Notes: generated by a model not told the origin, from the sequence alone. 20,575 nt of DNA from Bacteroidota bacterium (GCA_947461985.1 CANHNT010000003.1:1-20575), one strand, 5' to 3'. Shown: positions 8,501 through 15,975, counted from the stretch's first letter. Translations and numbers: made by a program.

Positions 8501-8759
8501 TATTTAATTTTTTATTTAGTCTGCCACCCATCATATATACAATGTGTTGCAGTTCTGATTCAGCCATTTTCAATGCATAGCGTGCGTTGGCTTTACCTTG
8601 ATCGTAATAAAAAGTTCTAAAATTGGTGCTGTCAAAATAATTCCATTCAAAGGTTCGATATTGAACCCTATTTTGACCATATTGCTCCCATGACGCTTGT
8701 GCGAACATAAATTTCGTCATCAATAAACATAGAAATAATATAAATGTCTTTTTTTTCAT
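5589..8759 (-). CDS. Outer-membrane protein: degenerate protease-like domain, TolB-like propeller, C-terminal barrel
   Basis: A 1056-residue exported protein with a signal peptide of about 20 residues (ends FMFA/QASW). Residues 30-280 resemble peptidase-MA/gluzincin-like N-termini (FDSTNFRTFYYDQGKANARYALKMAE, then SEWYTLGYVSYIANEWTP, equivalent to the usual W..EG.A.Y). No HExxH is present: the expected place reads IKGIS (about 139-143), so zinc catalysis is unlikely. Residues 298-620 hold TolB/PD40-type propeller blades, for example SNIAVSPSGKDIAYVE and PLISWSPSGRKVAILY. From about 680 onward there are repeated amphipathic strands and segments typical of Omp85/D15 barrels (NLRGYQDGFLNGSSYLIFNEEFRLP, ADFGTAWKGF), ending HFSLATDF with terminal phenylalanine. 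Such proteins are often labelled 'translocation protein TolB', but it is not periplasmic TolB. It is the first gene of the operon with the DUF5686 protein. The only -7-like box I find is imperfect (minus strand, 8792-8799). Confidence 0.78.
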   Translation of the reverse strand: MKKKTFILFLCLLMTKFMFAQASWEQYGQNRVQYRTFEWNYFDSTNFRTFYYDQGKANARYALKMAESELQHIVYMMGGRLNKKLNIIIYNSFSDYRQTNIGRKNENINDANSGKIEIIGENIPVYFDGDHNHLKQQIIKGISSVIKDNMLFGDNIKEIVKNAIKMNLSEWYTLGYVSYIANEWTPEMQAEVSNLIHQKPKADIDGIANLNATLIGHSFWRFIALQYGENQISNLLYLTRYRKSIQSSLQIVFKKPYKEISSEWKSFYETNATENLSSNDSIRTVLATIKLKKEATYSNIAVSPSGKDIAYVEKKDGQYSIKLYNVKYQKTNTIIDGGVRAMQELADPDYPLISWSPSGRKVAILYMKKNQLNIRIYTTGERKMQNKIITRSKIDRITGMCFMNDDNSVAITGIKKGASDLFKLSLSNNRIENITNDLFDDKNPVVVNNMNYSGILFLSNRTSTYIGENAKSDAFNDQFNLFLYQPSKGNNLIQLSNTETEIKFPMQWGTEEISYLTNEGNTLVRKTIKSQKRSDKYDTFDVIQNAPLHYNTLKQEYIQNSASVIELSKANNEYIIYSSDFSKREKENINFQNLGKEDTLQKEDLKLNEVLFSEYETPFDNDSSSTMLNAIFTESKKQKNNTGKRYEVYTEAVNKLKTYKYKTTFTPDFLQTTLDNTLLFTRYQVFGATNQGYQNPSLSGFLTSTLTDILEDYKLTGGARLGVNLNSKDYFFKFNNYRRRTDWELLYYHHGEQSIQEDITRIEPNFVLKNKLEFLQAKITYPFSILKSIHFYSGIRYDRKETLSLEKVSLEKPVIKQLWTINRVEFIYDNSMPALINIRKGSRYKFFAEFQQKLTDDKKSFFNIGYDARKYSTIYKNIIFAHRLVGAHSIGNAKVIYKLGGIDNDLSPKQEANTAVDFSENYAFQAKSTNLRGYQDGFLNGSSYLIFNEEFRLPIYNTFFKKNIKSGFVRNLQCILFADFGTAWKGFYPTAKNVLSQSIYGSADKGVLVYIDNSFALGYGTGIRSKILGYFIRTDFAWRVNGGKKPMLHFSLATDF

Positions 8760-8840
8760 TTTGGGTACAATAAATTGTATTTGTATAAAATTAAAAATAC
8801 TATTTTTATTAGTAAATAAATGAAACCAATTTGTTATTTC

Positions 8841-8860
8841 GGTAAAAACAATATTTTACC
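8841..8860. promoter_or_regulatory. Inverted repeat in a divergent promoter region
   Basis: GGTAAAA (8841-8847) and TTTTACC (8854-8860) form a perfect 7-bp inverted repeat with a 6-base centre. It lies between the divergent starts of the propeller-barrel gene and the MBL hydrolase gene, about 30 bases upstream of the hydrolase -7 box. A T-rich stretch follows on the plus strand, but no plus-strand gene ends nearby, so an operator is likelier than a terminator. Confidence 0.3.
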
Positions 8861-8881
8861 ATTTTTTCTTATTTAAATAAA

Positions 8882-8889
8882 TAATTTTG
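8882..8889 (+). promoter_or_regulatory. -7 box directly before the MBL-fold gene (leaderless transcript)
   Basis: TAATTTTG is a full TAnnTTTG match ending four bases before the ATG. Using the SRP RNA gene as ruler (start five bases after the box), transcription would begin at 8894, the A of the start codon. The -33 region has only a T run. Confidence 0.55.
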
Positions 8890-8893
8890 CAAC

Positions 8894-9538
8894 ATGATAA
8901 ATATTCAAAAATTTACGTTTAATCCTTTTCAAGAAAATACGTATATTATATACAATGAAGATAAAAAAGCAATTATTATTGATCCTGGAATGTATGAGCC
9001 CAATGAGTTTAAACAATTTTTTAAATTTATAGAACAACATGAGTTAGAGCCAGTTATGTTGCTTAATACCCACACGCACCTTGATCATGTTTTTGGGAAT
9101 GCCAAGGTGTTAAATCAATATCAAATACCTTTTGGTTTTCATGAATTAGATAAAGTTGTTTTTGATAATGCCAATACAGTAGGTTTAATGTATGGAATGA
9201 CGGTTGAAAAATCACCTGAACCCACATTTTATATTCATGAAAATGAAACTATTCAATTAGGAAAAGATTCATTTAAAATATTACTAACGCCTGGGCACTC
9301 ACCTGGGTCGGTTTGTTTTTACAATCAAGCTCAAAATATAGTTATTTCAGGAGATGTATTGTTTCAACAAAGTATAGGCAGGACCGATTTGCCCGGTGGA
9401 AATTATGAAACCTTAATGAATAGTATTCATGCTGAATTAATGGCGCTGCCCAATGAAACCATTGTTTACAGTGGGCATGGTCCTGAAACAACAATTGGAA
9501 GTGAACGCATGAATAATCCGTTTTTAACAATGAGGTAA
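8894..9538 (+). CDS. Metallo-beta-lactamase-fold hydrolase, glyoxalase II-like
   Basis: A 214-residue cytoplasmic hydrolase of the metallo-beta-lactamase fold, close to the short GloB/YcbL-type glyoxalase II group that hydrolyses thioesters such as S-lactoylglutathione. The full metal-ligand set is visible: H60-T-H62-L-D64-H65 (NTHTHLDH), H135 (TPGHSPGS), D154 (SGDVLF) and H195 (YSGHGPETTIG). The N-terminus (FTFNPFQENTYIIY) is the conserved first strand of the family, so ATG 8894 is the true start even though it lies just after a -7 box. The actual substrate cannot be read from sequence; Bacteroidota generally lack glutathione, so another thioester or related ester is plausible. Confidence 0.92.
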   Translation: MINIQKFTFNPFQENTYIIYNEDKKAIIIDPGMYEPNEFKQFFKFIEQHELEPVMLLNTHTHLDHVFGNAKVLNQYQIPFGFHELDKVVFDNANTVGLMYGMTVEKSPEPTFYIHENETIQLGKDSFKILLTPGHSPGSVCFYNQAQNIVISGDVLFQQSIGRTDLPGGNYETLMNSIHAELMALPNETIVYSGHGPETTIGSERMNNPFLTMR

Positions 9539-9806
9539 TTGCTATCAATTAAAGGAAATACATTGTACCCAAGATTAACTAAATGGAGCCAATATTTGCT
9601 ATGGTTTTTTACTACTTTAAAAGATTTAAAACGATATTGATATCTCTAAAGAATCAATTGGTATTTATGTATTGCAAATAAGAGCAAATAATTAGTTACA
9701 AACGACCAAATTTAAAAAGTTGTAGACTAACTAACGTCAAGGCTACTTTTTCCGTCAGATAAGTTGGAGAAATTAATTACAATTACTATATTCATATCTC
9801 AAAGCC
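9539..9806. other. Intergenic region before the SprB-repeat gene
   Basis: These 268 bases have no supported gene. I see no perfect TAnnTTTG box; TACTTTTT (9744-9751) is one mismatch away but about 55 bases before the ATG. All frames are closed by frequent stops. Confidence 0.3.
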
Positions 9807-12800
9807 ATGAAGCGACTATTTATTATATTTTTTTGTTCATTTTTTTTAAATGAAATTAATGCACAAACTATTTTAAGCATTACCAATAGTCCGTTGGATA
9901 CAGTAGATTGTAATCAAAATTGCTATTGGGTTCATGCAAATTACATGAAGCCTAAATTAACCACTTCTTATGTGGTCTCTAGTATTCCGTTTAATCCTGT
10001 AAGTATAACGGGCACTACAATAGCTTTAGCCGATGATAAATTTTCGGGTGCAATTCCTATTGGTTTCGATTTTTGTTTTTATGGGAATGTTTATTCCAAC
10101 GTATATATTAGTGCAAATGGGCATTTGTCGTTTAATGCTAACTATGCCAGTGCTAGTTGCACATTTGATACCAAAAAACCTATGCCATTTTATAATTCAA
10201 CTTATCCCGATAATTCAATATTTTGCCCATTTACAGATAGTTATACGTTGGCTGGAGGTACCATAAAATATGCCACTGTAGGCACTCAACCTTTCAGAAA
10301 ATTTGTAGTTTCTTACAATTCAATTCCCTATTTTGGAGTTTGCAGTGGAGCCCCATCTACTTTTCAATGTATTTTAAATGAAACAAGCAATATTATTGAA
10401 TGTCATATTATCAATAAATCGACCTGTAATGCAGACACGTCCAATTATTTAAATTACGCTACGTTAGGGATTCAAAGCATAGGTGCAAATAATTTTGTAA
10501 CGGCTCCCGGAAAAAATGCTTCTATTTGGAATGCCAATAATCAAGCTTGGCAATTTTTACCCAATGGCGCAATAGGGTATACATTAAAGTGGTATGAAAA
10601 TAATTTATTGGTAAGCACCAATACAGATTCGGTTTCTGTTTGTGGATTGTTTCCTAAAAAAATAGTTGCAAAATTAACGTTGAGTTGCCCCAATAAAATG
10701 TATGAAGATTCAATTCATTTAGTAAAATTTATACCCAAATTGGATAGTGTAAAATTCATTAATACAAGCTGTAAAAATACTTGGAATGGCATTATCACCG
10801 TTTTTGCTAGTTCATTTAATCCTCCCATTACGTATTCATTAAATGCAGGAACTTTTGTAAGCAATAATGTATTTAATAATGCACATTATGGCAGCAACAG
10901 TGTGCGCATAAAAGATGCCAATGGTTGTATAAAAGATACTGTAATTATATTAGGAACATTTTCTACTTTAACAGCTCATATAGATTCCTTTAAACATCCA
11001 AATTGCCCTATTAACAATGGAAAAATAGTTGGCTCTGCTTCAGGAGGTGTTCCTCCCTATACTTATCAATGGACAGGAGGAGCCTCAGGTACATCGATTA
11101 ATAATTTAGGACCAGGCATTTATTATTTCACAGTGATTGATGCCAATGGATGTAGAGACAGTACTGGCATAACATTAGTTTGGGATAGTTTGCCGAATGT
11201 GAATGTCATTTTATCTAAAGCCGTGTGTGGAAATTCATCTGGAGTTATAGACATTACTCCTTACAGTGGAACTCCTCCCTATACGTACTCTTGGAGCAAT
11301 GGGGCTATCACACAAGACATAAATAATCTTTCAGCTGGTACATATACGGTTACCATTTCAGATGTAAACGGTTGTTCTAAAGAAAAGAGCTATACCATTT
11401 ACGACACATTAAATATGCAAATTGTTTTTTCAAATATTGTTCATACTAAATGTGGATTAAATAATGGAAAAGCTACTATTATAGCTACTTCTGGTATGCC
11501 ACCCATTCAATATTTATGGAGTAATGGCAATGCATCACTGAATGCTACAAATTTGAGTGCAGGTGCTCAATTTGTTACTGTTGTTGATGGCAATGGTTGC
11601 ACAAGAAGTGATACCACAACAATAAATAATTCATTGGCATTGGCTATTCAGTTTTTGCCAGCCAATTCGTTTTGTGACAGTGCCAATGGTTTAATTAACA
11701 GCATTGTTTCCAATGGAACGGGTACCTTACAATATAGTTGGAGCACTGGGGAAATTACCAATAGCATTCATCAATTGACTCCTCAAGATTATTGGTTAAA
11801 AGTAACGGATAGTATAGGTTGCGAAGCCATTGATACTGTAACCATTAAAGATGATGGCGTGCCGCATTTGAAAGTAGTACAATATATTCCTCCTCTTTGT
11901 AAAGGAGATACAACAGGTCAATTGACTTTATACGGAATAAGCGGCGTAGCACCCTACAAATATTCGTTCGACGGAATTGTTTTTTCTGCAACCGCTCAAT
12001 TGTCAAATTTTTCGGCTGGTACCTATACTATTTTTATACGTGATGCCAATTCTTGTATTTCAGATACGGTGATCACTTTTCCTGAGGGCCAAGATATTTT
12101 AATCACCAATACGCAACCCGATTCTGTAATTTGTTATGATGATAAAACATCGGAATTTTCAGTCAGTGCCTCTTTAGGAAATCCTCCCTATTTATGGAGT
12201 ATCAATAACAGCCCATTTTCTAACAATACGCTCTTTACTAATTTGGCTCAAGGAATATATACAATACAAGTTGTTGATGGGAAAAATTGCAAATCCACAA
12301 AAAATATTATCGTACATGGCCCTTTTATACCATTAAATGCAACATTAAAAACTACAGATATTGCTTGCTATGAAGAAATGACAGGCAAACTAGAAGCTGA
12401 AATTTCGGGGGGATGGCAACCACTTACTTTTACCTGGTCACATGTAAATTCGTTATTTTTATTTTTAGATAAGCAAAAGCAAGGTGTTTATTCTATAAAA
12501 GTGACCGATCAAAAAGGGTGTGTTTTTATTGCATCAGATACCATTCAACAAACCTATTGTTGCAACAGTTATTTGCCTAATACATTTACCCCTAACGGAG
12601 ATGGATTAAATGATGTGTTTAAAGCAATTACACCCAATAAAGATATTTCAGAATTTTCTTTAAAAATATTTAATAGATGGGGGCAAGAAGTTTTTTCAAC
12701 TAAAGAAATAACAGCAGGCTGGGATGGACGAATAAAAGGAGTAGATGCCAATATGGACTCCTATTATTTTGTAATGGTATATAATTGCACACATTCTAAA

Positions 12801-12842
12801 GAACAACTTATGCGTAAAGGCGATGTGTTGTTGTTGAGATAA
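9807..12842 (+). CDS. Secreted SprB-repeat protein with type B T9SS sorting domain
   Basis: A 1011-residue cell-surface or secreted protein. The signal peptide (residues 1-19) ends before QTILS. An N-terminal domain at about 40-300 contains a FCFYGNVYSNVYISANGHLSFN segment, resembling nidogen-like beta-sandwich modules, and has many cysteines. Eight SprB-type repeats follow (about 312-913), then a CHU_C / gliding-motility-associated C-terminal domain (918-1011: PNTFTPNGDGLNDVF, IFNRWGQEVF, GWDG, D..YYFV). That last domain is the type B signal for T9SS. SprB itself is a huge gliding adhesin of Flavobacterium; this protein is much smaller, so I infer an adhesin or surface-structure role without claiming gliding. 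It is a single gene: the next gene is convergent, and no strong terminator is visible in the 52-base gap. Confidence 0.92.
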   Translation: MKRLFIIFFCSFFLNEINAQTILSITNSPLDTVDCNQNCYWVHANYMKPKLTTSYVVSSIPFNPVSITGTTIALADDKFSGAIPIGFDFCFYGNVYSNVYISANGHLSFNANYASASCTFDTKKPMPFYNSTYPDNSIFCPFTDSYTLAGGTIKYATVGTQPFRKFVVSYNSIPYFGVCSGAPSTFQCILNETSNIIECHIINKSTCNADTSNYLNYATLGIQSIGANNFVTAPGKNASIWNANNQAWQFLPNGAIGYTLKWYENNLLVSTNTDSVSVCGLFPKKIVAKLTLSCPNKMYEDSIHLVKFIPKLDSVKFINTSCKNTWNGIITVFASSFNPPITYSLNAGTFVSNNVFNNAHYGSNSVRIKDANGCIKDTVIILGTFSTLTAHIDSFKHPNCPINNGKIVGSASGGVPPYTYQWTGGASGTSINNLGPGIYYFTVIDANGCRDSTGITLVWDSLPNVNVILSKAVCGNSSGVIDITPYSGTPPYTYSWSNGAITQDINNLSAGTYTVTISDVNGCSKEKSYTIYDTLNMQIVFSNIVHTKCGLNNGKATIIATSGMPPIQYLWSNGNASLNATNLSAGAQFVTVVDGNGCTRSDTTTINNSLALAIQFLPANSFCDSANGLINSIVSNGTGTLQYSWSTGEITNSIHQLTPQDYWLKVTDSIGCEAIDTVTIKDDGVPHLKVVQYIPPLCKGDTTGQLTLYGISGVAPYKYSFDGIVFSATAQLSNFSAGTYTIFIRDANSCISDTVITFPEGQDILITNTQPDSVICYDDKTSEFSVSASLGNPPYLWSINNSPFSNNTLFTNLAQGIYTIQVVDGKNCKSTKNIIVHGPFIPLNATLKTTDIACYEEMTGKLEAEISGGWQPLTFTWSHVNSLFLFLDKQKQGVYSIKVTDQKGCVFIASDTIQQTYCCNSYLPNTFTPNGDGLNDVFKAITPNKDISEFSLKIFNRWGQEVFSTKEITAGWDGRIKGVDANMDSYYFVMVYNCTHSKEQLMRKGDVLLLR
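10740..12545 (+). repeat. Eight tandem SprB-type protein repeats
   Basis: The repeats start near residues 312, 389, 465, 537, 612, 688, 764 and 844, with a period of about 72-80 residues. Each has an early cysteine (such as PNC, AVC, TKC), a central PPYTYxWSNG-like segment, a LSAGTYTVxIxDxNGC-like segment and a closing TVTI-like strand. Two cysteines per repeat suggest one disulfide each. Repeats 2 and 3 are closest to consensus; 1, 7 and 8 have drifted. The copies differ widely at DNA level, so this is an old array. Confidence 0.88.
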
Positions 12843-12894
12843 ATTTAGCGGATTTAAATAATTACAGAAAACGCTATTTTAATTCACAAGATGC

Positions 12895-13248
12895 TCAAAA
12901 AGAGGGCTTCTTTTTTAAAGGAGGTTTTCTATGCTCATCGAATGGAGGTGGAGGTGGTGGAGGAGCATTTTTAAATTCAGCCTCAGTAATAAAACCATCT
13001 TTATTGTTATCAATTTTGTTAAAGCGTATTTTTAAAGGACCTTTTACTTCTTCGATAGAAATTTTTTGGTCATTATTGGCATCAAACTTACTTAACATTT
13101 CAGAAAATACGGGTGGTTTTTTTCTTGTAACAAAAGGCTTTCCATCAATGTTAGTATTGTGATTTTCCGAAATACCTTGTTCAGATTTGCAACTAATCCA
13201 TAATACTAAAATACCTCCTACACAATAAGTGAAAACTAATTTATTCAT
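12895..13248 (-). CDS. EF-hand calcium-binding lipoprotein
   Basis: A 117-residue protein with a hydrophobic N-terminus ending in C20 (VLWISC), a plausible though not perfect lipobox, followed by a polar linker. Two EF-hand loops are clear: D56-N58-D60-K62-S64-E67 (DANNDQKISIEE) and D80-N82-D84-F86-T88-E91 (DNNKDGFITEAE). The first ends in EE and the second is the canonical 12-residue form. The pair probably binds calcium at the cell surface or in the periplasm. The tail is a run of seven prolines followed by a basic Lys/Pro end (KPPLKKKPSF). The gene is convergent with the SprB-repeat gene. A weak -7 box (TATATTTA, minus strand, 13266-13273) precedes it. Confidence 0.88.
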   Translation of the reverse strand: MNKLVFTYCVGGILVLWISCKSEQGISENHNTNIDGKPFVTRKKPPVFSEMLSKFDANNDQKISIEEVKGPLKIRFNKIDNNKDGFITEAEFKNAPPPPPPPFDEHRKPPLKKKPSF

Positions 13249-13657
13249 TTTTTTATTTCTTGGCGTAAATATATTTAATTTGACCTAAAAAAAATATATA
13301 AAAATTAAGTTCAAGTAGCTAATCCCTTTTGTATTGATTTACTAGATTAAAGGTGTTTTTTATTAATAATATTTCATTTCTTCAACGTTAATGCCTCTTT
13401 GCCTTTTAAAGAATCTTAGCATTAAAAAATGGCAATCAACCCAATTTTATAGTAACATTAAAAACTAACGAAAGTTAAACCACAGTGAATCAAAAACCGG
13501 TTTTTTACTCAAAGATGAAATTCAAAAAATGGATATTCGATAATCATCTACTCGAAGCAACTTTTCAACTTTTCCACAACCTATTAAATTAGGGCTTTCT
13601 GACGTTGTCAAATTAGTAAATAAGTATTACTTTCGCACAAAATTTAAAAACACCATT
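13249..13657. other. 409-base gene-free region upstream of atpG
   Basis: No frame here supports a protein; the longest ATG frame I read (from about 13515) has only 25 codons. It holds a 14-bp palindrome (13492-13505) and an imperfect -7-like box for atpG (TACTTTCG, 13628-13635). It must carry the start signals of both the EF-hand gene and atpG. I recognise no structured RNA family. Confidence 0.4.
13492..13505. repeat. Perfect 14-bp palindrome
   Basis: AAAAACCGGTTTTT is fully self-complementary and has one extra T on the right. With no loop it is a poor terminator; a protein-binding site is possible. It lies about 150 bases upstream of atpG. Confidence 0.3.
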
Positions 13658-14545
13658 ATGTCTGGTCAATTAAAAGAAGTCCGTTTACGTATTAAATCTG
13701 TTGGAACTACGCAACAAATCACAAAAGCCATGAAAATGGTGAGTGCTGCAAAACTTCGTAGAGCGCAAGATGCGATTACGCAAATGCGCCCTTATGCTGT
13801 GAAGCTGAAAGAAATGTTGGAAAACATTATTGGAAGTGTCGACGGCAATGTAGGTGGTGGATTGAACGTAGTGCGCCCAATTGAAAAAGTCTTGATTATT
13901 GTGGTAACGAGCGATAGAGGTTTATGTGGAGGTTTCAATGCCAACTCTATTAAATTAGCGAAAAGTACCATAGAAAATAATTACAAAACCCAACACGAAA
14001 AAGGAAATGTAACTATTTTGCCTTTGGGTAAAAAAGGGTACGAAAACTTTGAACGCAATGGTTTTCCTTTGATTGATAATTATTGGAATGTATTTTCTGA
14101 TTTGACATTTGAAAATGTAAAAAGAGCTGCTCAACACGTAAGAACTGCCTTTGTAAATAAAGAATTTGATCGAGTGGATTTAATTTATAGTCGTTTTGTG
14201 AATGCTGCAACACAAGAGTTTGTGTGTGAGCAACATTTACCAATTGAAAAAACAAAATCGACAAAAACAACATCAACAGCTAACAACGACTTCATTTTTG
14301 AACCTTCTAAAGAAGTGTTGATTGATGAATTGATGCCAAAAATTTTAAATACTCAAATTTTTAAAGGGGTATTAGATAGCAATGCTTCTGAACATGGTGC
14401 TCGTATGACGGCTATGGATAAAGCAACAGAGAATGCAGAAGAAATGTTGCGTTCATTGCGTATTTCTTACAACCGTGCTCGTCAAGCAGCTATTACAACT
14501 GAGTTGACTGAGATTGTAAGTGGTGCTGCAGCATTAGAAGGTTAA
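13658..14545 (+). CDS. atpG: F1Fo ATP synthase gamma subunit
   Basis: The gamma subunit is the rotating central stalk of F1 and couples proton flow through Fo to ATP synthesis. The 295-residue length fits the family. The N-terminal helix (RLRIKSVGTTQQITKAMKMVSAAKLRRAQ) and C-terminal helix (MTAMDKATENAEEMLRSL...RQAAITTELTEIVSGAAAL) that form the coiled-coil shaft are strongly conserved, as is the TSDRGLCGGFN segment in the Rossmann part. The gene is isolated here: an EF-hand lipoprotein gene lies divergently upstream after 409 gene-free bases, and icd is convergent downstream. In many Bacteroidota atpG directly follows atpA, so this genome has probably split the cluster. Confidence 0.97.
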   Translation: MSGQLKEVRLRIKSVGTTQQITKAMKMVSAAKLRRAQDAITQMRPYAVKLKEMLENIIGSVDGNVGGGLNVVRPIEKVLIIVVTSDRGLCGGFNANSIKLAKSTIENNYKTQHEKGNVTILPLGKKGYENFERNGFPLIDNYWNVFSDLTFENVKRAAQHVRTAFVNKEFDRVDLIYSRFVNAATQEFVCEQHLPIEKTKSTKTTSTANNDFIFEPSKEVLIDELMPKILNTQIFKGVLDSNASEHGARMTAMDKATENAEEMLRSLRISYNRARQAAITTELTEIVSGAAALEG

Positions 14546-14581
14546 TTAATTTGCCAATTGGCTGAATAATAAAAATAGTAT

Positions 14582-14618
14582 AAAGACAATTTGTTCAATG
14601 AATAAATTGTCTTTTTTT
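14582..14618 (+). terminator. Rho-independent terminator of atpG
   Basis: AAAGACAATTT (14582-14592) pairs perfectly with AAATTGTCTTT (14604-14614), and the hairpin runs into a T tract to 14618. It begins 36 bases after the atpG stop. Confidence 0.88.
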
Positions 14619-14669
14619 ATGAATTAAAAATGAAATTAAAATTAAACGTTTTTTCATATAATTAAATTA

Positions 14670-14698
14670 AAAATGACCACTAAATTAGTGGTCATTTT
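14670..14698 (-). terminator. Terminator of the isocitrate dehydrogenase gene
   Basis: A 14-bp inverted repeat (14670-14683 with 14685-14698; core TGACCACTAA / TTAGTGGTCA) lies 24 bases beyond the icd stop. On the minus strand it is followed by a T-rich run (TTTTTAATTT). Confidence 0.8.
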
Positions 14699-14722
14699 AT
14701 AATAAATAGATTTTTATTTTTC

Positions 14723-15952
14723 TTACGCCATTTTCTTTTGCAAATTAGCATCTAAGGCATCTAAAAATTCTTCAGTGTAAACATAATGTTCGCCATGATT
14801 TACTTTGTTACCATGAATACAAACAGCTAAATCTTTAGTCATAATGCCACTTTCAACGGTTTCAATACAAACTGCTTCTAAGTGATTACAGAAGTCTATT
14901 AATGCTTGATTATCGTCTAATTTTCCTCTGAATGCTAAGCCACGAGTCCATGCAAAAATAGAGGCAATTGGATTAGTACTTGTTGGTTTTCCTGCTTGAT
15001 GCGCACGATAATGACGAGTTACTGTACCATGTGCAGCTTCTGCTTCCATAATTTTTCCATCAGGAGTAATTAATACAGATGTCATTAAACCTAAAGAACC
15101 AAAGCCTTGCGCAACGGTATCACTTTGAACGTCGCCGTCATAGTTTTTACAAGCCCACACAAAATTGCCATGCCACTTCAATGCCGATGCAACCATGTCA
15201 TCAATTAAACGATGTTCGTAAGTAATGCCTGCTTCAATGTATAATGAGGCAAATTCATTTTGATACACTTCTTCAAAAATATCTTTAAAACGACCATCAT
15301 ATTTTTTCAAAATGGTATTTTTGGTAGATAAATATAATGGCCATTTTTTACTCAATGCCATATTGAAACAACTACGAGCAAAACCGTATATACTGTCATC
15401 TGTATTGTACATACACAATGCTACGCCATCACCTTTGTAATTATAAACTTCAAAGGTTTGTGCTTCTCCACCTTCTTCAGGAGTGAATGTCATTGTTAAT
15501 TTTCCTTTTCCTTTAATAACCGTGTCGGTTGCACGATATTGATCTCCAAATGCATGACGACCAACAATAATAGGGGCTGTCCAGTTTGGAACTAAACGAG
15601 GTACATTTTTCATTACGATAGGCTCACGAAAAACGGTCCCATCTAAAATATTCCGAATCGTTCCGTTAGGTGATTTCCACATTTGTTTAAGGTTGAACTC
15701 TTTTACGCGCTCTTCATCAGGCGTAATGGTTGCACACTTAATGCCCACACCACAAGCTTTTACTGCATTGGCACAATCAATTGTGATTTGGTCATTTGTT
15801 TCATCCCGTTTCTCAATACCTAAATCGTAATATTGAATTGGTACTTCAACATAAGGAAGAATTAATTTTTCTTTGATGAATTTCCAGATAATTCTGGTCA
15901 TTTCATCACCATCTATCTCAACAACTGGGTTGTTTACTACTATTTTTGACAT
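14723..15952 (-). CDS. icd: NADP-dependent isocitrate dehydrogenase, eukaryotic-like dimeric type
   Basis: This TCA-cycle enzyme oxidatively decarboxylates isocitrate to 2-oxoglutarate with NADP+. The 409-residue protein belongs to the type II family that includes mammalian IDH1/IDH2, not the E. coli Icd group. The isocitrate-binding residues fall at the same numbers as in human IDH1: T77, S94 and N96 (KSPNGTIR), R100, R109 (VFRE) and R132 (GRHAFGDQYRATD). The metal-binding aspartates lie in CKNYDGDVQSDTVAQGFGSLG, and the NADP-binding segment is GTVTRHYRAHQAGKPTSTNP. It has its own promoter (-7 box at 15981-15988, leader about 24 nt) and terminator. Strain-level coenzyme preference is inferred from family. 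Confidence 0.96.
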   Translation of the reverse strand: MSKIVVNNPVVEIDGDEMTRIIWKFIKEKLILPYVEVPIQYYDLGIEKRDETNDQITIDCANAVKACGVGIKCATITPDEERVKEFNLKQMWKSPNGTIRNILDGTVFREPIVMKNVPRLVPNWTAPIIVGRHAFGDQYRATDTVIKGKGKLTMTFTPEEGGEAQTFEVYNYKGDGVALCMYNTDDSIYGFARSCFNMALSKKWPLYLSTKNTILKKYDGRFKDIFEEVYQNEFASLYIEAGITYEHRLIDDMVASALKWHGNFVWACKNYDGDVQSDTVAQGFGSLGLMTSVLITPDGKIMEAEAAHGTVTRHYRAHQAGKPTSTNPIASIFAWTRGLAFRGKLDDNQALIDFCNHLEAVCIETVESGIMTKDLAVCIHGNKVNHGEHYVYTEEFLDALDANLQKKMA

Positions 15953-15975
15953 ATTAATACTATTATTTAAAATTA

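Noticed and set aside
9539..9806. Possible transposase remnant
   Set aside because: All frames are broken often and no recognisable motif or terminal repeat is present.
12897..12915. AAAAAGA/TCTTTTT hairpin as terminator of the SprB-repeat gene
   Set aside because: The stem is almost all A-T and lies in the coding end of the EF-hand gene, too weak to call.
14013..14276. 87-codon minus-strand frame inside atpG
   Set aside because: It lies opposite a strongly conserved gene and its translation looks like no protein family.
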